Source of the DNA: Utricularia gibba
Lineage: Eukaryota > Streptophyta > Magnoliopsida > Lamiales > Lentibulariaceae
Reading direction: 5' to 3'
Assembly (NCBI GenBank): GCA_002189035.1
Contig: NEEC01000015.1
Coordinates: forward strand, 2,294,001 to 2,358,000
Length of the DNA stretch: 64,000 nt
The position numbers and the translations under genes are program-made. A model generated the notes under the pieces. The model worked only from the letters and a program-made list of their open reading frames with translations. It did not search any database and was not told the origin of the DNA. The first letter of the stretch is position 1. Each line of letters opens with the position of its first letter. This document shows, one piece after another, positions 36,162-49,375 of this stretch.

Positions 36162-38436
36162 ATGCAACCACAGACTGGTATGGCTGCAGATACGCTGTCT
36201 ATATTCACTTCTTGCGCGGTCACGCCATGTGTTCCTCGCTTTTGTCTTCGCCCTCGCGTCGTTTGCAGTTTTCCCTCAAGAAGAAACAGTAGATTTTCCA
36301 AGAATTTGCTGCGTGTAGCTGTACCGCAATCCTCCCCTGCCTCCACGGTTTCTGAAGAAAATCAACAATGCACAGACCCTATAATCGAATCAGACGAGAC
36401 CCCACCAACGGTTTTTTCATGGAGAGATCATTGGTACCCTGTTTCGCTTGTGGAAGACCTGGACCCCCGCTATCCCACTCCGTTTCAGCTGTTGAACCGG
36501 GATCTTGTTCTCTGGTTTGATCAATCTTCTTCACAGTGGGTTGCTTTTGATGATAAATGTCCTCACAGGCTCGCTCCTTTATCGGTAATTCGCCTAAAGA
36601 ACTTTCTTTCTAAAGTTTTCCCCTTTTTTGCTGCGATCAGTGAATCTTATTCCAAATCGGATTGTATCCCAAATCAAGCCAAATATTCTTACGTTCAAAC
36701 TGAAACCTGGTTTTAAGTGATCACTTAAGAAGGTTCTAACTTTATAGGAAGGTAGACTCGATGAAAATGGGCACTTGCAGTGTTCATATCATGGATGGTC
36801 CTTTGATGGAAGTGGTTCATGTACCGTGATCCCTCAAGCAGCATCAGAAGGTCCGGAGGCTCGTGCATTCAAGTCACCGAAGGCGTGTGCTACTAGGTTT
36901 CCTACGTTAGTTTCTCAAGGGCTTCTCTTTGTTTGGCCAGATGAGAATGGTTGGGAGAAGGCTAAGGCCACAGAACCTCTCAAGTAATTTATCCTGCAAA
37001 TTTCATTCGCTAGTTGGTACAAGGATGATCCCTTTAATTCTTGTGCGTGTTCCTTTCATTCTCAGGTTGCCTGATGATTTCAATAATCCGGAATTCTCTA
37101 CAGTTACAATTCAGCGTGATTTGTTCTATGGCTATGACACTCTTATGGAGAATGTTTCTGATCCTTCCCACATCGACTTTGCTCACCACAAGGTTAGTTG
37201 TGTAGAACATCGTATGCTTACCATCCTATATGCTTGTTGGTTTTTCGGTCTGAGTGTTTATTTCTGCCTTTATTTTTATGGCATGTATTGTCCACCTCTG
37301 GCATGCCAAAACTAACAGGTCACTGGTAGAAGGGATAGAGCAAAGCCTTTGCCATTTAGGATGGAGTCAAGTGGACCGTGGGGTTTTTCTGGTTCCAATG
37401 ACGACAACCCAAAAATCATTTCCAAATTTATTGCTCCATGCTATGCCAGGAACAAGTAAGTGCTAGCAATTTTTGAATGATGAATACAGGTGCCATATCT
37501 GTTATTTTTACTCCTGGCTCTTTCAGCTCATCATTTTGGTTGTTTCTTCTTGTGATTGAAAGGATTGAAATTGATACAAAGCTTCCGTTTTTCGGTGAGC
37601 AAAAGTGGGTTATATGGATTTGCTCCTTCAACATTCCGATGGCACCCGGAAAGACACGCTCAATAGTTTGCAGTGCTAGAAACTTTTTCCAGTTCGCTAT
37701 GCCAGGACCTGCTTGGTGGCAAGTAAGAATTTCTACTGCTCTATAGTGTTCAATGAAGGAACTTTCCAATCTCCTGATATCTGAGTTCTGGTTTCGATGT
37801 CATTTTGTTGATTCCGAAACAGGTGGTTCCCCGTTGGTACGAGCACTGGACATCAAACAAGGTGTACGATGGAGACATGATAGTACTTCAGGGACAAGAA
37901 AAGATCTTTCTTGCACAGTCGGGTGAAGATTTCAGGGATGTAAACGAGGAGTACACAAAAATAACATTCACTCCCACACAAGCAGATCGTTTCGTTCTGG
38001 CATTCAGGAACTGGCTTAGACGACATGGTAACAGCCAACCTCAGTGGTTTGGAAGTACTTCCCAGCAGCCATTACCATCCACCGTCTTGTCCAAACGCCA
38101 GGTACTGATTCCATTCGAATTTCATCAATATGTGTACATCCCCATCGTTTACTCCATCTATGCATTTGCATATCACAGATGCTGGATAGATTCGAGCAGC
38201 ACACACTGAAATGTGCGTCGTGTAAGAGAGGATACGATGCATTCAAGGCATTGCAGAAAGTGTTGATTGGTGCAACCATTGTTTTAATGGCAACTGCGGG
38301 GATTCCTGCAGACATGACATGGCGGGTAACTCTAGCTGGTGCAGCTATTCTTAGTGCTGCATTGGGTTATGCTGTGAATAGGCTGCAGAACAATTTTTTG
38401 TTTGTGGATTATGTGCATGCTGACATTGATGATTAA
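36162..38436 (+). CDS. PTC52: PTC52/ACD1-like Rieske non-heme oxygenase, chloroplast
   Basis: Seven exons: 36162-36584, 36748-36983, 37065-37192, 37319-37455, 37563-37722, 37823-38101 and 38179-38436. A transit-like N-terminus (MQPQTGMAADTLSIF) precedes WRDHWYPVSLVEDLDP. The Rieske 2Fe-2S centre is complete: CPHRLAPLS and CSYHGWSFDG. The mononuclear iron site is marked by ENVSDPSHIDFAHHK. Later come MPGPAWWQVVPRWYEHW, a C-terminal CASCKRGY (CxxC) and two membrane segments. The family includes PAO, CAO, TIC55 and PTC52. The exon content and the CxxC next to the terminal helices fit PTC52 (At4g25650, from memory), linked to protochlorophyllide-dependent import or modification of protochlorophyllide. 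The exact substrate is not shown by sequence. Alternative start at 36180. No frame break. Confidence 0.9.
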
Positions 38437-38786
38437 TTCAATGCTCTTGTACAATGATATATTGCATGTCCAGAAACACTGAATGAATACAAAGAGAAAT
38501 TACAGGATGGCAGAGTGTGCCATTTCTCATCATACACCATATAAAGAAAAAAAAAGCAGTAGTAAGCATTGAGCCTTGAATACTCTTGCCTGTGTTCTAC
38601 TATATTCTCATTGATTTCGTGATGAATTACACATCTAAGAAGGAATTCACAAATTTTGGTTGTTCTGAGGACTTCTAAACTACGAGTCTTTTTCATATGA
38701 ATTGAATACTCATTGAGAGGAAGAAGCTAAGATGCACCTTGATCCTTGTAACATACCCTGCGAAAGCCTGCCATTTTTTTTTTCTG
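38437..38786. other. gap between convergent PTC52-like and SOSEKI genes
   Basis: 3' UTR sequence on both strands. No gene is seen. Confidence 0.5.
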
Positions 38787-40621
38787 TTATATAGACTTGG
38801 CAGTTTGTATCACAACACGGGCACCAGAACCAAGTCTGCAAAGAGAGGACCAGGTTCAAATTTTCAAAGTCGTGCTCATTTCAGTAAAGCCTGAGAGGTA
38901 TACAAGAAAAAGCTATAGTAATTTTTCTTACCTTTCTTCAATCTTTTTTAGATTTCCCTCTTGGCTTGTAGAGAGTGCTTCTCTGATGATCATTCGCCCG
39001 CTTCCATGCGTTGATGCATCCTCGTGTGCAAATCGTGAACTTCCTATTCCCCAGGGAGATAAAGTTTGGTCACTTGTTTTCTCACTTGATTTGTCTAAAC
39101 CGGTGTGAAGTGCTCGTCTGCAAAGCGATCAGTTTCAGAAGATTGAGATGATTCCCATGCTAATAAACTCTTCAAGAAAGTTTCCTCACCTTTCACCATC
39201 GGAAGAGGAGTGGTGATGATCCCTGAGGATCATGGTTTGAGCTAAGCTTTCACTGAAGTACTCCCTAGTTTCATCTTTCAAGCCGCTGATTCTGGGATTC
39301 TCTGTCTGCAGATCGGCCATGAATGAAGAGAACGCGGGGAAGACAACTTCGAATGTGCAAAGGAATGATTGTACGATGGAATCATATCGAGATTATGATC
39401 CTTCACATAAATGGAGCCACAGGAGATCAGCTGCATGATCAGATTTGCAGGCTTCAGCTTCATTCCATGCTGTGCTCTAGGCCCCTCTCTTTCTGTGAAT
39501 CTTCTGATGGTCTTAAGCTTATGAATATCGTCTCGAATGAGAGATTCCAAGGTACCAGTCATGTATCCAGGGAGGAAATCACTGGATGCCGAGAGAGGAG
39601 TCGACCCCAGCTCCCTGCACATCTCTGAATTCCCTTTGATTTCAAAACTCTGTTTCTCATTACAACCTTCAATCAAAGAGCGTTCTTTCGCGCAAGCCTC
39701 TTCTGCAACTCTCAGAGCTTCGACATCGGTCTGTGTCGATGCATCCACAAAGCGGGAATCACAGTTCACTGAGGACTCCTTCATGATGATGGGAGGAGAA
39801 TCAGGAGATGCTACAGATGAGCTATACCGGTACCGGAGATGTGTAGGGGAATGATACTCAGTGTGACTGTTTCTTCTTCTTCTTCTGCCGTTCAAGTATG
39901 ATGACGATGAAGATTCGTCCCGGATTCGAGTCTCCGGCCGTTCTTTCAGCTTGTTCAAAGCAGCGGTTCCAGCAGGACTAAACCCATCTAGCAAAGAAAC
40001 ACAACACAGGTTCAGAAGGAAATAGCTAGCTTGCTTAGCCATGGTAGCACTGAAGAAGTACCTGAATATGGTTCTTCAATCAGCTCTGAGCCTTTGAGAA
40101 CATATTCATCGCCATGGGCGGGAAGAATCAGATCATCTTCAGAGATATCATGCCATACATATCCATTCCTGTAACTCCTGCATCGACAGAAAACACCGAA
40201 TCAATCTTGGAGACATGCCACTGAAATTACAGTGTGAACAGAGACAGGTTACCTCTTGCAGGACCAAGAGTACCTTGCGGCCATTCCTCTGCCTCTAAGA
40301 ACATTCAGCCTCTCGATCACATCTACAAAAGAAACACAGAGAACCAAAATTTAAACAGCTGGTTTTGAATCAAAGGTACAAGCTTTGAGGGTAGATACCT
40401 CTTAAGTGAAGGCCATCAGGAGAAGATATCTGAACTTCCATGAAATGTGGATGCTCGAGCTGTCTGTTGCTCGATAGATAGTAAACTACAGGAACTTTAT
40501 TATTGCAATGTTGCTGTGCCTGCTGCAACTGCAAGTTATACTTGTAATTAGGAGATTTCTCAGTCCATAAATTTGCTCCTCCAGCACTAAGCTTTCCATA
40601 GTCGTGCTTCCTCCCTTCCAT
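38787..40621 (-). CDS. SOK: SOSEKI (DUF966) polarity protein with a DIX-like domain (one-base frame break)
   Basis: Six exons: 40621-40399, 40322-40253, 40177-40062, 39987-39190, 39117-38932 and 38835-38787. The DIX-like N-terminal domain is plain: VPVVYYLSSNRQLEHPHF, VQISSPDGLHLRDVIERL, RGRGMAARYSWSCKRSYR, GYVWHDISEDDLILPAHG and EYVLKGSEL. Then come a Ser/Arg-rich linker, VDASTQTDVE, LESLIRDDIHKLKTIR, LISCGSI, a NPRISGLKDETREYFSES motif and a terminal GSGARVVIQ. SOSEKI proteins polymerise through the DIX-like domain at polar cell corners and edges, guiding division orientation. In exon 4, FAHSKLSSP and FSSFMADLQTENPR are in different frames. One more G in GGGG (39336-39339) joins them as SSPAFSSFMADLQ. 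Several members are known (SOK1-5); I do not assign a number. Confidence 0.9.
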
Positions 40622-42036
40622 TTCTCTGATATAATCACAATTTCTCCCAGAAAACTAAATCTGGTTTCCCTTTCAACAGCAAGAGAGAAAACCCAGTTCC
40701 AGATTAGCCAGAAAAAAAAAAGGCAGAAGTAAGAGAAGGAGAATGCAGAGAGAAGAAGAGATGAGCAAGACAGAAATTTGAGAGGTGGGGGCGGAAGAAA
40801 AAGACTGAAGAAACAAAGATGAATAGCGAAAGGGGAAACAGTTATTTTGGAATATATGAAATCAAGGAAGATTCACTCTGATCCTCTGCAACTTTTGGTT
40901 CACTTTAAGAAACACCCAGAATTTTTACTTGGTTCACTCCGTGTGTCCAGCGCTCATTGCTGCCTTGCTCCATGATTACACCACAAATCACTCTACACTT
41001 TTAATCATCCGAAAACTTATTATTCTTCTCCTCCATTCCTGCCCAGCCACTGGACCATCCTCCAGTTGGACCAAAGAATCTTTCTTTTCCGTATCATGCT
41101 TAGCAGTACAAATTACAGAAGGTCGAAACTTTCGAATCACCCAGAAGGATTACTGGTCCAAATCATTATCAAAAACTGATGAGACGGAACGCAGCATTTT
41201 TATTACAAAGTTGGGTTGGATGATTGATATGGAAAGCACGACATGATGACAAATTGATGACAATGGCGCAATAGAATTCGATAGCGCATGTCGTGTGGTC
41301 CCCACATGCATACAACCAAACCATTACAGCCCCATCTAACTTCTTTTATTATTATTATTAAATATATTTTTTCTTCATAGCTTGTGACCGAACCCTCCGA
41401 TCATCAATTTTCATCATATTTTTAATGAATATATTTTAAATTAAATTTATATGATATTGACATCTACTCAATTCCAATCTTACATATTGATCCTTGATTG
41501 GTTTGTGACTTTTATATTATTTTTTATTTTTTAAAAAATTAATGTCACATTTAACGTCCCATCCGTGAAGAATGTGTAGGCAGAATGTGCAGGCGGTTGG
41601 GAGGATGATGGGGGCGACCGTTGAACTTGCAAAAGGAGATTTTTAAATATTATTAATAATATTGTGTTTTTTTGTAATTACAAAAGGAGATTTTTAAATT
41701 TTTAATTAACCACTAGGGGCGTGGTAAGTAACGAGCGTGGGGAATGGAATATTTGTACATATCTATAAGATATATATTATAAATAAAGAAATAAAATCCG
41801 ACCGGGAAAATGCGTGTAGGGCTGTAATAAATAGACAAAAAATATTATAAAATAGTGGACAGGTACTAAACTGCATTCAATGCATATCAGCGTCATTCAC
41901 GTGATTGATTAGTGGTTAGGGTTGTGTTTTGGGGTCGGCGGAACGACGTCGTTCGGATGCCCATCTTCATTAACTACACGAATATTTCGGAAGGCTGAAA
42001 ACCCGAATCAAACACCAGCATCGTACAACATGGGCA
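40622..42036. other. AT-rich intergenic region, SOSEKI promoter side
   Basis: The GA-rich SOSEKI leader lies at 40680-40830. 41340-41900 is very AT-rich with TTATTATTATTA and TATATATTATAAATAA stretches. No gene or mobile element is seen. Confidence 0.45.
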
Positions 42037-44671
42037 TCATCCGCCCGCCTTGAAGCAGCAAAGGACGGCATCCGGCCTCACTGGTTTGTGGGGCTCTGGA
42101 GAAGAAACGAGGCTTTGCTCCGTACCTGCGTCGGGGTCGAAGTTGAATTTACCAACAAGCTGCAGAAATGAATGAACAGGGAGATGCGCTGCTCACGTTT
42201 GATGCGTAGAATCTCAGGTCGGTAACAGCTATCCCACAGGAGCAGTTGCGGAGACAGGTTCCCCAAAGCTGTTTGGCAGAGGCTTCGTTTCGCGCTGCTG
42301 GGTCGAAGAGCAACCAGTTTTCTGCGAGGCTCAGGTGAATGTAGAGTCTGAAAAGATCACAGTTCTTGTCCTTCACGTCTACTGAGGTAAAAGAGCCTAA
42401 GACGTCCTCTGGGCTGCGGGACTGCACAACAGAATGGTGATATGTATTAGGTAGAGCAAGGTATTAAGAGGGACGTGGGGATTTGGAGCGCATTTACCGG
42501 TGCATGTAGATATTCCATGAGGCATTCGAGTGCAAGCGAGCTGCGCAGGTGCTTGCTCCGTGTATCGACTCCGGTGATGCTCTCCACTGCTCTCAGGCAG
42601 TTTAAGTTGCATGGCAATCTTCATTAAAGGTGGTACATGTTGAGCAATATGAGGGTATGACAAGTCTTGAAATTCATGCCATATTCTAAACAAGGGGAAC
42701 CTGTTGGAAAGGGAGTTCACTGCTCTCTGGCAGGTTTCTGGCCATTCCTCATCTTTGAAGAAATGTATCACTGAGCAAAAGGCTTCGTGCAGCAACGAAG
42801 AAAGACCAACAAATTGTCGATCCAGAAAGAGGGAAACGAAAACAACAAGCAACTCTTCTGCTTCTTGAGAAGAGAATACTGAACCACTGCCCCTGTGTAC
42901 AGCACATACAGGATGACTGTCAACATACAAACGGGTGGAGGAGTTCATGTATTACCAAGATATAAAATATATTACGGCTTGTTGCAGGAATCGGCAAAGC
43001 CGCATCCAAAACATATTTTTTTCGGAGAAGTGCATAGCACATTAGAAATATATAATGGCATGCAAAGCATGTGCAGGATGGCGAATTGCCCACATTCCAA
43101 GTGTATGAAAAAACCACATTAAAGCGGTTAATGTTACTTTGAAAGTGAAAATTTTACCTTATTTTGCAGCAGGCATTGATGCATCTTAGGCAGGAATTTA
43201 CGTTCAATGGTGGTCCTTTAATGACAGAATCTGAAACGCAAGGCATGGCATAACAACCACACCAATGACTGATTCAGAGGGAAAATATGCATTTGAATGC
43301 TTACCAGACGGAGCTCCATGGTTGTCTGATGAAGCATTCGAGAATGAATCAAGACGAAAACCATAAATCCGAAAAGCTGTTTTTATGTCTGAATATCTAG
43401 GCAACCAATCCACTTTAAGTCGACAATAACCGGCCTGATTTTATAATGCAAGCACGAGTAGAAGCTTAGAGCTTTGGGAGTATATCCATTTCCTTTAAAA
43501 TACAGCATATAAGAAAAAAAACCTTATCCCCGAGAATAGCACACCAAAAATCACAAGCAGCTTCCATCAACCTTATGTCTGATGAATACAACACTGAAAT
43601 CAAAGAACGAATTAAAAATCAATAAACAGTCTATCACAGTTGTTTGATATGAAAATCACTCACATAAGTTAAATGCCCACTTTGCAACGGAAGTCTCAAC
43701 ATGCTCTACAGTACGTACGAGATGCAGTAACCAGCCATTCACCAAAACTCTTTCAAGGAAATTCTCCCCTAAAAAGGTTGATGAATACTTATGAAAAAAA
43801 ATAAAGAAAAAGATAACCAGAAGGTTGAGATAAATGCACAATAATTCTCACAAAGAATACATAAAAATACCATCCTCAACATTCAGCTCAACAATTGAAT
43901 TGATCTCATGTTCCCGGAAAGACCGCAGGACACTAGAAGTTCTTAAATCAAAATACTCTTGCTGCGGCAACTTCTCCTTGAAAACAAAAATCCCAAATAT
44001 ATACATAGCATAAGGCAATCAACTCATAGCATCGCATAGAAAGAAACAAAATGAGAATGAGACCTGATTCCAAAACGCTGCAATGCCCCAGGGTGACACC
44101 TCCTCTTCACTGCCGATCTTGTTTATCTATAAAGGGCTATTGCATGAGTAAGCAAATGGCCCATGAAACTCAAGGCAGATAGAAACAATAAGCATGCCTC
44201 GTTTCGGCACTTTTCTACGCACTCAGACAATTTAACTTCTGCTGCTTCATCAAAGACATCCTCCACTTCACAGGCTTTACGAATCTCTCTGACTTTTGAG
44301 TTTCTAGCCTTAAGCCTCTTCTTTTCCTTCTCGCAATCCTCCAACAGATCATCCAAACCAATGAGGGCCTTTCTGTGATGAAAGAAGAAAAGACAGTCTG
44401 ATTCATCAAAAACCATCAAAACGCTGCAAAATCGACTTGACTTAAAAAATAAATCTTCGCATGAAAAAATGAAATTCTACACCCAAACAAACAAAAAATG
44501 ACTCATCATACCGAAAAAAGAAAAGGAAACTTTGACATCAGCATGATGAAAACTGACAAGCGAAAAGAAGGAACACAAAAACAGGGAATACCTTCTCTTG
44601 TTGGGAGGCTGAGAAATCCCAACTGGGTTTTCAAGCTCAAAGTCCTCCAGGAGACTAAAATCGTCCCCCAT
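42037..44671 (-). CDS. CANIN-type (SLF2/NSE6-like) protein, probable SMC5/6-associated factor (one-base frame break)
   Basis: Eleven small exons, starting MGDDFSLLEDFELENPVG. Landmarks: LIGLDDLLEDCEKEKKRL, EEVSPWGIAAFWNQ, EYFDLRTSSVLRSF, INSIVELNVEDGENFLERV, HVETSVAKWAFNL, IRLMEAACDFWCAILGDK, CLRCINACCKIRGSG, EELLVVFVSLFLDRQFVG, FRIWHEFQDLSYPHIAQ, SLALECLMEYLHAP and LRFYASNLVGKF. The all-helical layout recalls the CANIN (FAM178/SLF2) domain that binds SMC6 and NSE5, and I believe plant homologues exist, but this is recall of the pattern, not a proven match. In exon 9, MKIAMQLK changes to LNCLRAVESITGVDTR in another frame. Removing one base from the TTT at 42601-42603 (plus strand) joins them. 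Gene boundaries are sound; the function is tentative. Confidence 0.6.
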
Positions 44672-45713
44672 CCCTTCCCTTCACTCCGCAGCGCAAGGAA
44701 ACAGAATTCTGCTTGAAAATTATGGGCGCCAACGCCGAAGAGAGCATACCTAACGTGGGCAGGGAACGGGCCGCCCCTAAATCAGACATCAGGCCCAGTT
44801 GTCTTATTTCGCCCGCACGCTTTTATAATAAATATTTAATATATTATTACAGTGCAAGTGTTACTTTAATAATATAAAACGCATCTCTTCTGTTGGTCTT
44901 CCTCCTCCCAAGTAAAATCCCCGTTTCACCCCTACAACTGGCCCCACTCAGTTCCCGATTAAATTCGCTATTAATAGACTGCCGCTGACCAGAAATGTAG
45001 CACCCACAAGGCCTACTAAATATCTGTATCATAAAAGCCCGGCCTCATTGGCTTGCATCATTGAGGTGTTTGTCGTCTTTTTACCGAATTAATTTTGACA
45101 TTTTATAGAAAATTAGAAAATCCCAAACTAATGGCAAGGTCAATGCTTAAATTAATATTTTTATTAAAAATATAATAAACGGTACTCAATTATTTTGTAT
45201 TTTAATTTTCCACCCCCCAAGATCTTCAACATTGAAAACTAAATGAATTCTTCTCCCTTCTTGTCTTGGATCTCTCTGTTAGGACAATTTTGTGTAAAAA
45301 GGAGGTGTGTTGTTGGGGAGCTCAAGAACAACGGTAATAGCGATTTTGCCCCCTTGAGGTGTTTTTGAAATTAATTTTCCACATTTGGGACAGCGGTGTA
45401 AAACGGGGGACAGAGGGATGTGTCTTCCCCTCCGTCACCACATCTTGATCGTCTCTATCTGGAGCAGGTGCGGTGTGTTCACTGTTCAGGAAAAAAAAGG
45501 AGCAACCTGGGAAATGTAAAGATTCTTTTTTTTTTTTAATATCTGAAGTTCGAAGCAACAACGAAACTCTACCAAATCTATCGTCATTGTGTTCAGTCAA
45601 ATCTATGTCTGTTTCTGTGTTTTGCTTAATCTCCACTTCTGCAACTACCAAACGCAGATAGCTCCACGCAGATGTGCTCTTTTTTAAGGGGGGAGGGAAT
45701 TGGAAGTTCGGAG
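44672..45713. promoter_or_regulatory. divergent promoter between the CANIN-like gene and FRA8
   Basis: Near the CANIN-like start lie ACGTGGGCAGG, ACGGGCCGCC and AGGCCCAGTTG. 44820-45240 is AT-rich. 45400-45660 is the likely FRA8 leader. An in-frame ATG at 45672 would add 14 residues to FRA8. Confidence 0.45.
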
Positions 45714-47309
45714 ATGATTGATGTCAGAAAGGTGCGAAGGTTTTACGTGCTCAAGGGCGGAATGAGGAGCCGTTGGAGACCTGAACGAAGCTTTTGGTTC
45801 AGAAACTTGAGATGGGCTCTCGGGTGTTTTCTTACTTTTTGTTTCTTCTGTTCCTTTGTCAAGAAACCAGCAGTTTCTATCTCCAGAACCGTTGTTGCGA
45901 CGTCTAAACCGTCGCGTGCGCTTTTTGAAGATGAGCCTTTTTTCAATTCCTCCGGCTTACGTCTTCCCCAGAGCCGCCGTGGTAGCGCTTTCGGTTTCTT
46001 ATTGTTGATTTGATGGTTCTTGTTCGTGTATGCGCGCGCTATAGCTTTCGTTTTCTAATTTTCTCGTTTTGCTTGTTGCAGAGTCTTCTTTGTTTGGGGG
46101 TATGAAGGTGTACGTCTATGAATTGCCGGCGAAGTACAACATCGCCTGGCTCTCCAATGAGCGCTGCGGTCGTCATTTGTTCGCGGCTGAGGTAGCTATT
46201 CACCGTGCGTTAATGACAAGCGATGTGAGGACATTGGACCCACGGAAGGCCGATTTCTTCTTCGTCCCCGTTTACGTTTCATGCAATTTCAGCAAAGTCA
46301 ACGGATTTCCGGCGATTGGCCACGCCCGGTCTCTTGTAGCGGAGGCCGTCCGGGATATCTCCGACCGACTCCCGTTTTGGAACCGCAGCGGCGGCGCTGA
46401 CCATGTGTTCGTCGCCTCCCATGATTTTGGGGCTTGCTTTCACACGATGGTAAGAACAAACATGCCCTCGTCGCATTTGTGAGGAGCTTCGATTTGATAT
46501 TCAAATTCGTGTATTTGCAGGAGGATGAGGCTATGGCGGATGGGATACCGGAGTTTCTCAGAAACTCGATAATTTTGCAGACATTCGGTGTGAAAAACGA
46601 ACACCCGTGTCAGGCGGCTGAGCATATCGTGATTCCTCCTTACGTCTCGCCCGAAACCGTTAACGCCACCATGGAGAAATTTTCGATCCCCAGAACCCGC
46701 GATATCTTCGCCTTCTTCCGAGGAAAAATGGAAGTCCACCCGAAGAACATCAGCGGTGGATTCTATGGAAGGTATATAGATTTTATCTCCCGGTCTCCGC
46801 TGGTATCATAAAGTTAATTCTTTTTTTTTTTTTTACTTTTCTCCGGCAGGAAAGTACGGACCATGATATGGCGGAGACACCGCGGTGACCGGCGGTTTTA
46901 TCTCCGTCGACACAAATTCCCGGGATATCATTCGGAGATCGCACGCTCGATTTTCTGTTTGTGCCCGTTGGGTTGGGCGCCGTGGAGCCCGAGGCTTGTA
47001 GAATCAGTGGTATTAGGCTGCGTGCCTGTGATAATCGCCGACGGGATCCAGCTGCCCTACCCCTTCGCCGTACCGTGGCCGGAAATCTCCCTAACGTTGG
47101 CGGAGCGCGATGTCGCGAAATTGGGCGACATCCTGCAACACGTGGCGGCGACGAATCTCACGGCCATCCAACGCAACCTTCGAAACCCGACGGCGGGAAC
47201 CGCTCTGCTCTTCAACGTTCCCATGGTGAAAGGCGACGCCACGTGGCAAGTCCTGGTGGGCCTCCAGGAGAGGCTAGATCGGTCCCATAGAGCAATATCC
47301 ACCCAATGA
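45714..47309 (+). CDS. FRA8: GT47 glycosyltransferase, FRA8/IRX7-type, in glucuronoxylan synthesis
   Basis: Four exons: 45714-45981, 46082-46449, 46521-46771 and 46850-47309. A type II Golgi layout: short basic N-terminus, one membrane segment (LGCFLTFCFFCSF), a stem, then the exostosin domain. Motifs: GGMKVYVYELPAKYN, NERCGRHLFAAEVAIHRAL, DFFFVPVYVSCNFS, GFPAIGHARSL, SHDFGACFHTMEDEAMADG, ILQTFGV, FAFFRGKMEVHPKNISG, GDRRFYLRRHKFPGYHSE, ARSIFCLCPLGWAPWSPR, LVESVVLGCVPVIIADGI and AERDVAKLGDILQHVAATNL. FRA8/IRX7 and its homologue F8H are needed for the reducing-end tetrasaccharide or chain initiation of xylan in secondary walls. Recalled counterparts: At2g28110 and At5g22940. All junctions are in phase and no break is found. 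Confidence 0.92.
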
Positions 47310-49375
47310 GAATCATCCACGTGTAGATCAAAGGGATGAGATCCACGCTCCAGGTGTGGTCCACGTGTTAGGTGTACTAGGGAGTGCGCCCAGGTGCTTT
47401 CGATGTGGACGGTCGGATTATAGCGACGTGCATCGGACGGTGCAGGATGGAGGAATGATTTGAGGCACGACTTTACAGCGAGGCACAGCCTGGAAAGGGC
47501 CGTATCAGTACGTGCTTAAATACGCGTGGTCACGGGCGCGTGGATTAATAGATCTGCCCCAAATTTAACCGTTACCACCCACCGCTGACTCACGCCCACG
47601 CGGCACTTACTTAATGGCAGTTAAAGCAGAACCCCCCATGCCCTTTTACCGCGGTAAACCGCTGAAGGGTAAATCTAGAGTTGGCCGGCACGGGTAGCCG
47701 TTGAAATGATCCGATATTTTTTTTTTTTTACTTTTTGTTTTAAAAAATTAAAAATATACATTGCGCTGACAGAAATGGTGTTATTTATTTAAAAATGATA
47801 ATCAGTGACTATATTTTAGGGAAAGAAATTAAGGATTATAACATACAGTCAAATTGTGTTAACTAGTTTGAGCATGTTTGGATATGTAATAAATGGGTAG
47901 GAATTATTTCAATAAAAAGTAAATAATTATTTGTTTAAAAGGGCCTGTAATTAAATCCTTGAACCAATCATATCACTTTACAAATTCTTCATAATCTTAA
48001 ATTCACGCATAATGGCTAATAAAAAGGGAGTCATCAGAGGGTGGGGTTGGATCTAATACTAATCACAACCAAACTTAATTAAAGATTTGTGTAATGGATT
48101 CCTAATCATAACAATCCTAAACTGATTAGGAATCAAAATCGATTACTGCATAAATGATATGATTTTTATACTTTTCTATTCATATCCAAACTATTTATTA
48201 TTGATTTTGAATTTAAGGATTCTGAAGGAGTTCTCATTTTGATTGATTTATAGGTAATGTATGAACATCCCTTGAACAAAACTAAACTACCACATTCCCT
48301 TTAGTTGACCTAAAGATATCGGAATTGGGCTGGCGATCAGCCCACTACTAAGAAATTGGGCCCATTCATGATTGCTGGCAATTCAAAACATCCGTAACGG
48401 GCTTCCCGTCTCAGCCCAAACGTTATGTGGGCCGCTACCGACTAGCGCTAACTGACGACAGACATCTCGGCGCCAAGCCGAGCCGAACCAGAAATTTTTT
48501 TTTTTAATTTTGATGGAAGGATATTGGATTTGAAATTTGATAGACGTGATCTGTCCCAGAAATTTGGCAGGAGAAGAAAAGTCGTTTTATTAAATAAAAT
48601 AAAAAAATAAAAAAGGCATGTGGGAGATTGGGCAAAGACCATCCCACTAAAACAAAAACAGTATATACTTTAAGCCACTGGAGGAGAGCCGAGCTGTCAC
48701 AGTGACAACGCCACTCAATAGTGAATTATAATATTTTTAATGTTCGAATTTCAAAATGATTTTTTTTTTCATAGAAAAAAATTCAAAATTTTATGGAATT
48801 TTTTTTAAAATGAATAACAATAGTAATATAATTAAAGAAATCTCATGTTACAGTTACTTGAGGAGGAGGATCAGGTGACCGGCCCGCCCAATAAGAGCGT
48901 GCCACGTTTCGACCACTCAATGCATTATGGTGCATGGGTTTTTGCTTCGTTGCTTGGCTTTAACCGCATTTCTAATCATTGTAGGTGACCTTTTTACTCC
49001 CCCAAATGCTCAAAAAGTTATCTTTTCCAACTCCAAATTTTAACCCTGGTTACATTATATATTAATTTTTTACTTTAATGTAGATGATAAAATGCAGGAT
49101 GATGGAAGGACAATTAGTATTATTGTACGGAAATGACACGCAAGGCAAGGTTAAGTGTGATAAGCAACGGCAAGGCTATTCGAGTTGGTGCTGGATAGCT
49201 CATAGCTGTAATGAATACGAGCAAAGCGATAACTTACCTTTTTTTCTGGTTGTAGCCCTTTGACTTGGAAATGTAATGATGGTTGCTGCCCCCTTAAAAG
49301 GCCTAACCAGACAACTTAACACACCAATCATAGGCTGCTGTTGCTCCCGCTCCATACACTGCGACACGCTCGGGG
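47310..49375. other. 2.1-kb gene-free region between FRA8 and MYB
   Basis: 47310-47370 has two CCACGTG cores in the FRA8 3' flank. 47700-48300 and 48720-48860 are AT-rich. 48310-48440 has several GGGCCC/AGCCCA-type elements. The last 300 bases are the MYB promoter. No gene is seen. Confidence 0.45.
47315..47370. promoter_or_regulatory. pair of CCACGTG (G-box/ABRE) cores downstream of FRA8
   Basis: Two CCACGTGTA/CCACGTGTT cores about 40 bases apart, just past the FRA8 stop codon, with a third CACGTGG inside the coding end. They could be an enhancer or part of a cryptic transcript promoter. They are also compatible with chance in GC-richer sequence. Confidence 0.3.
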
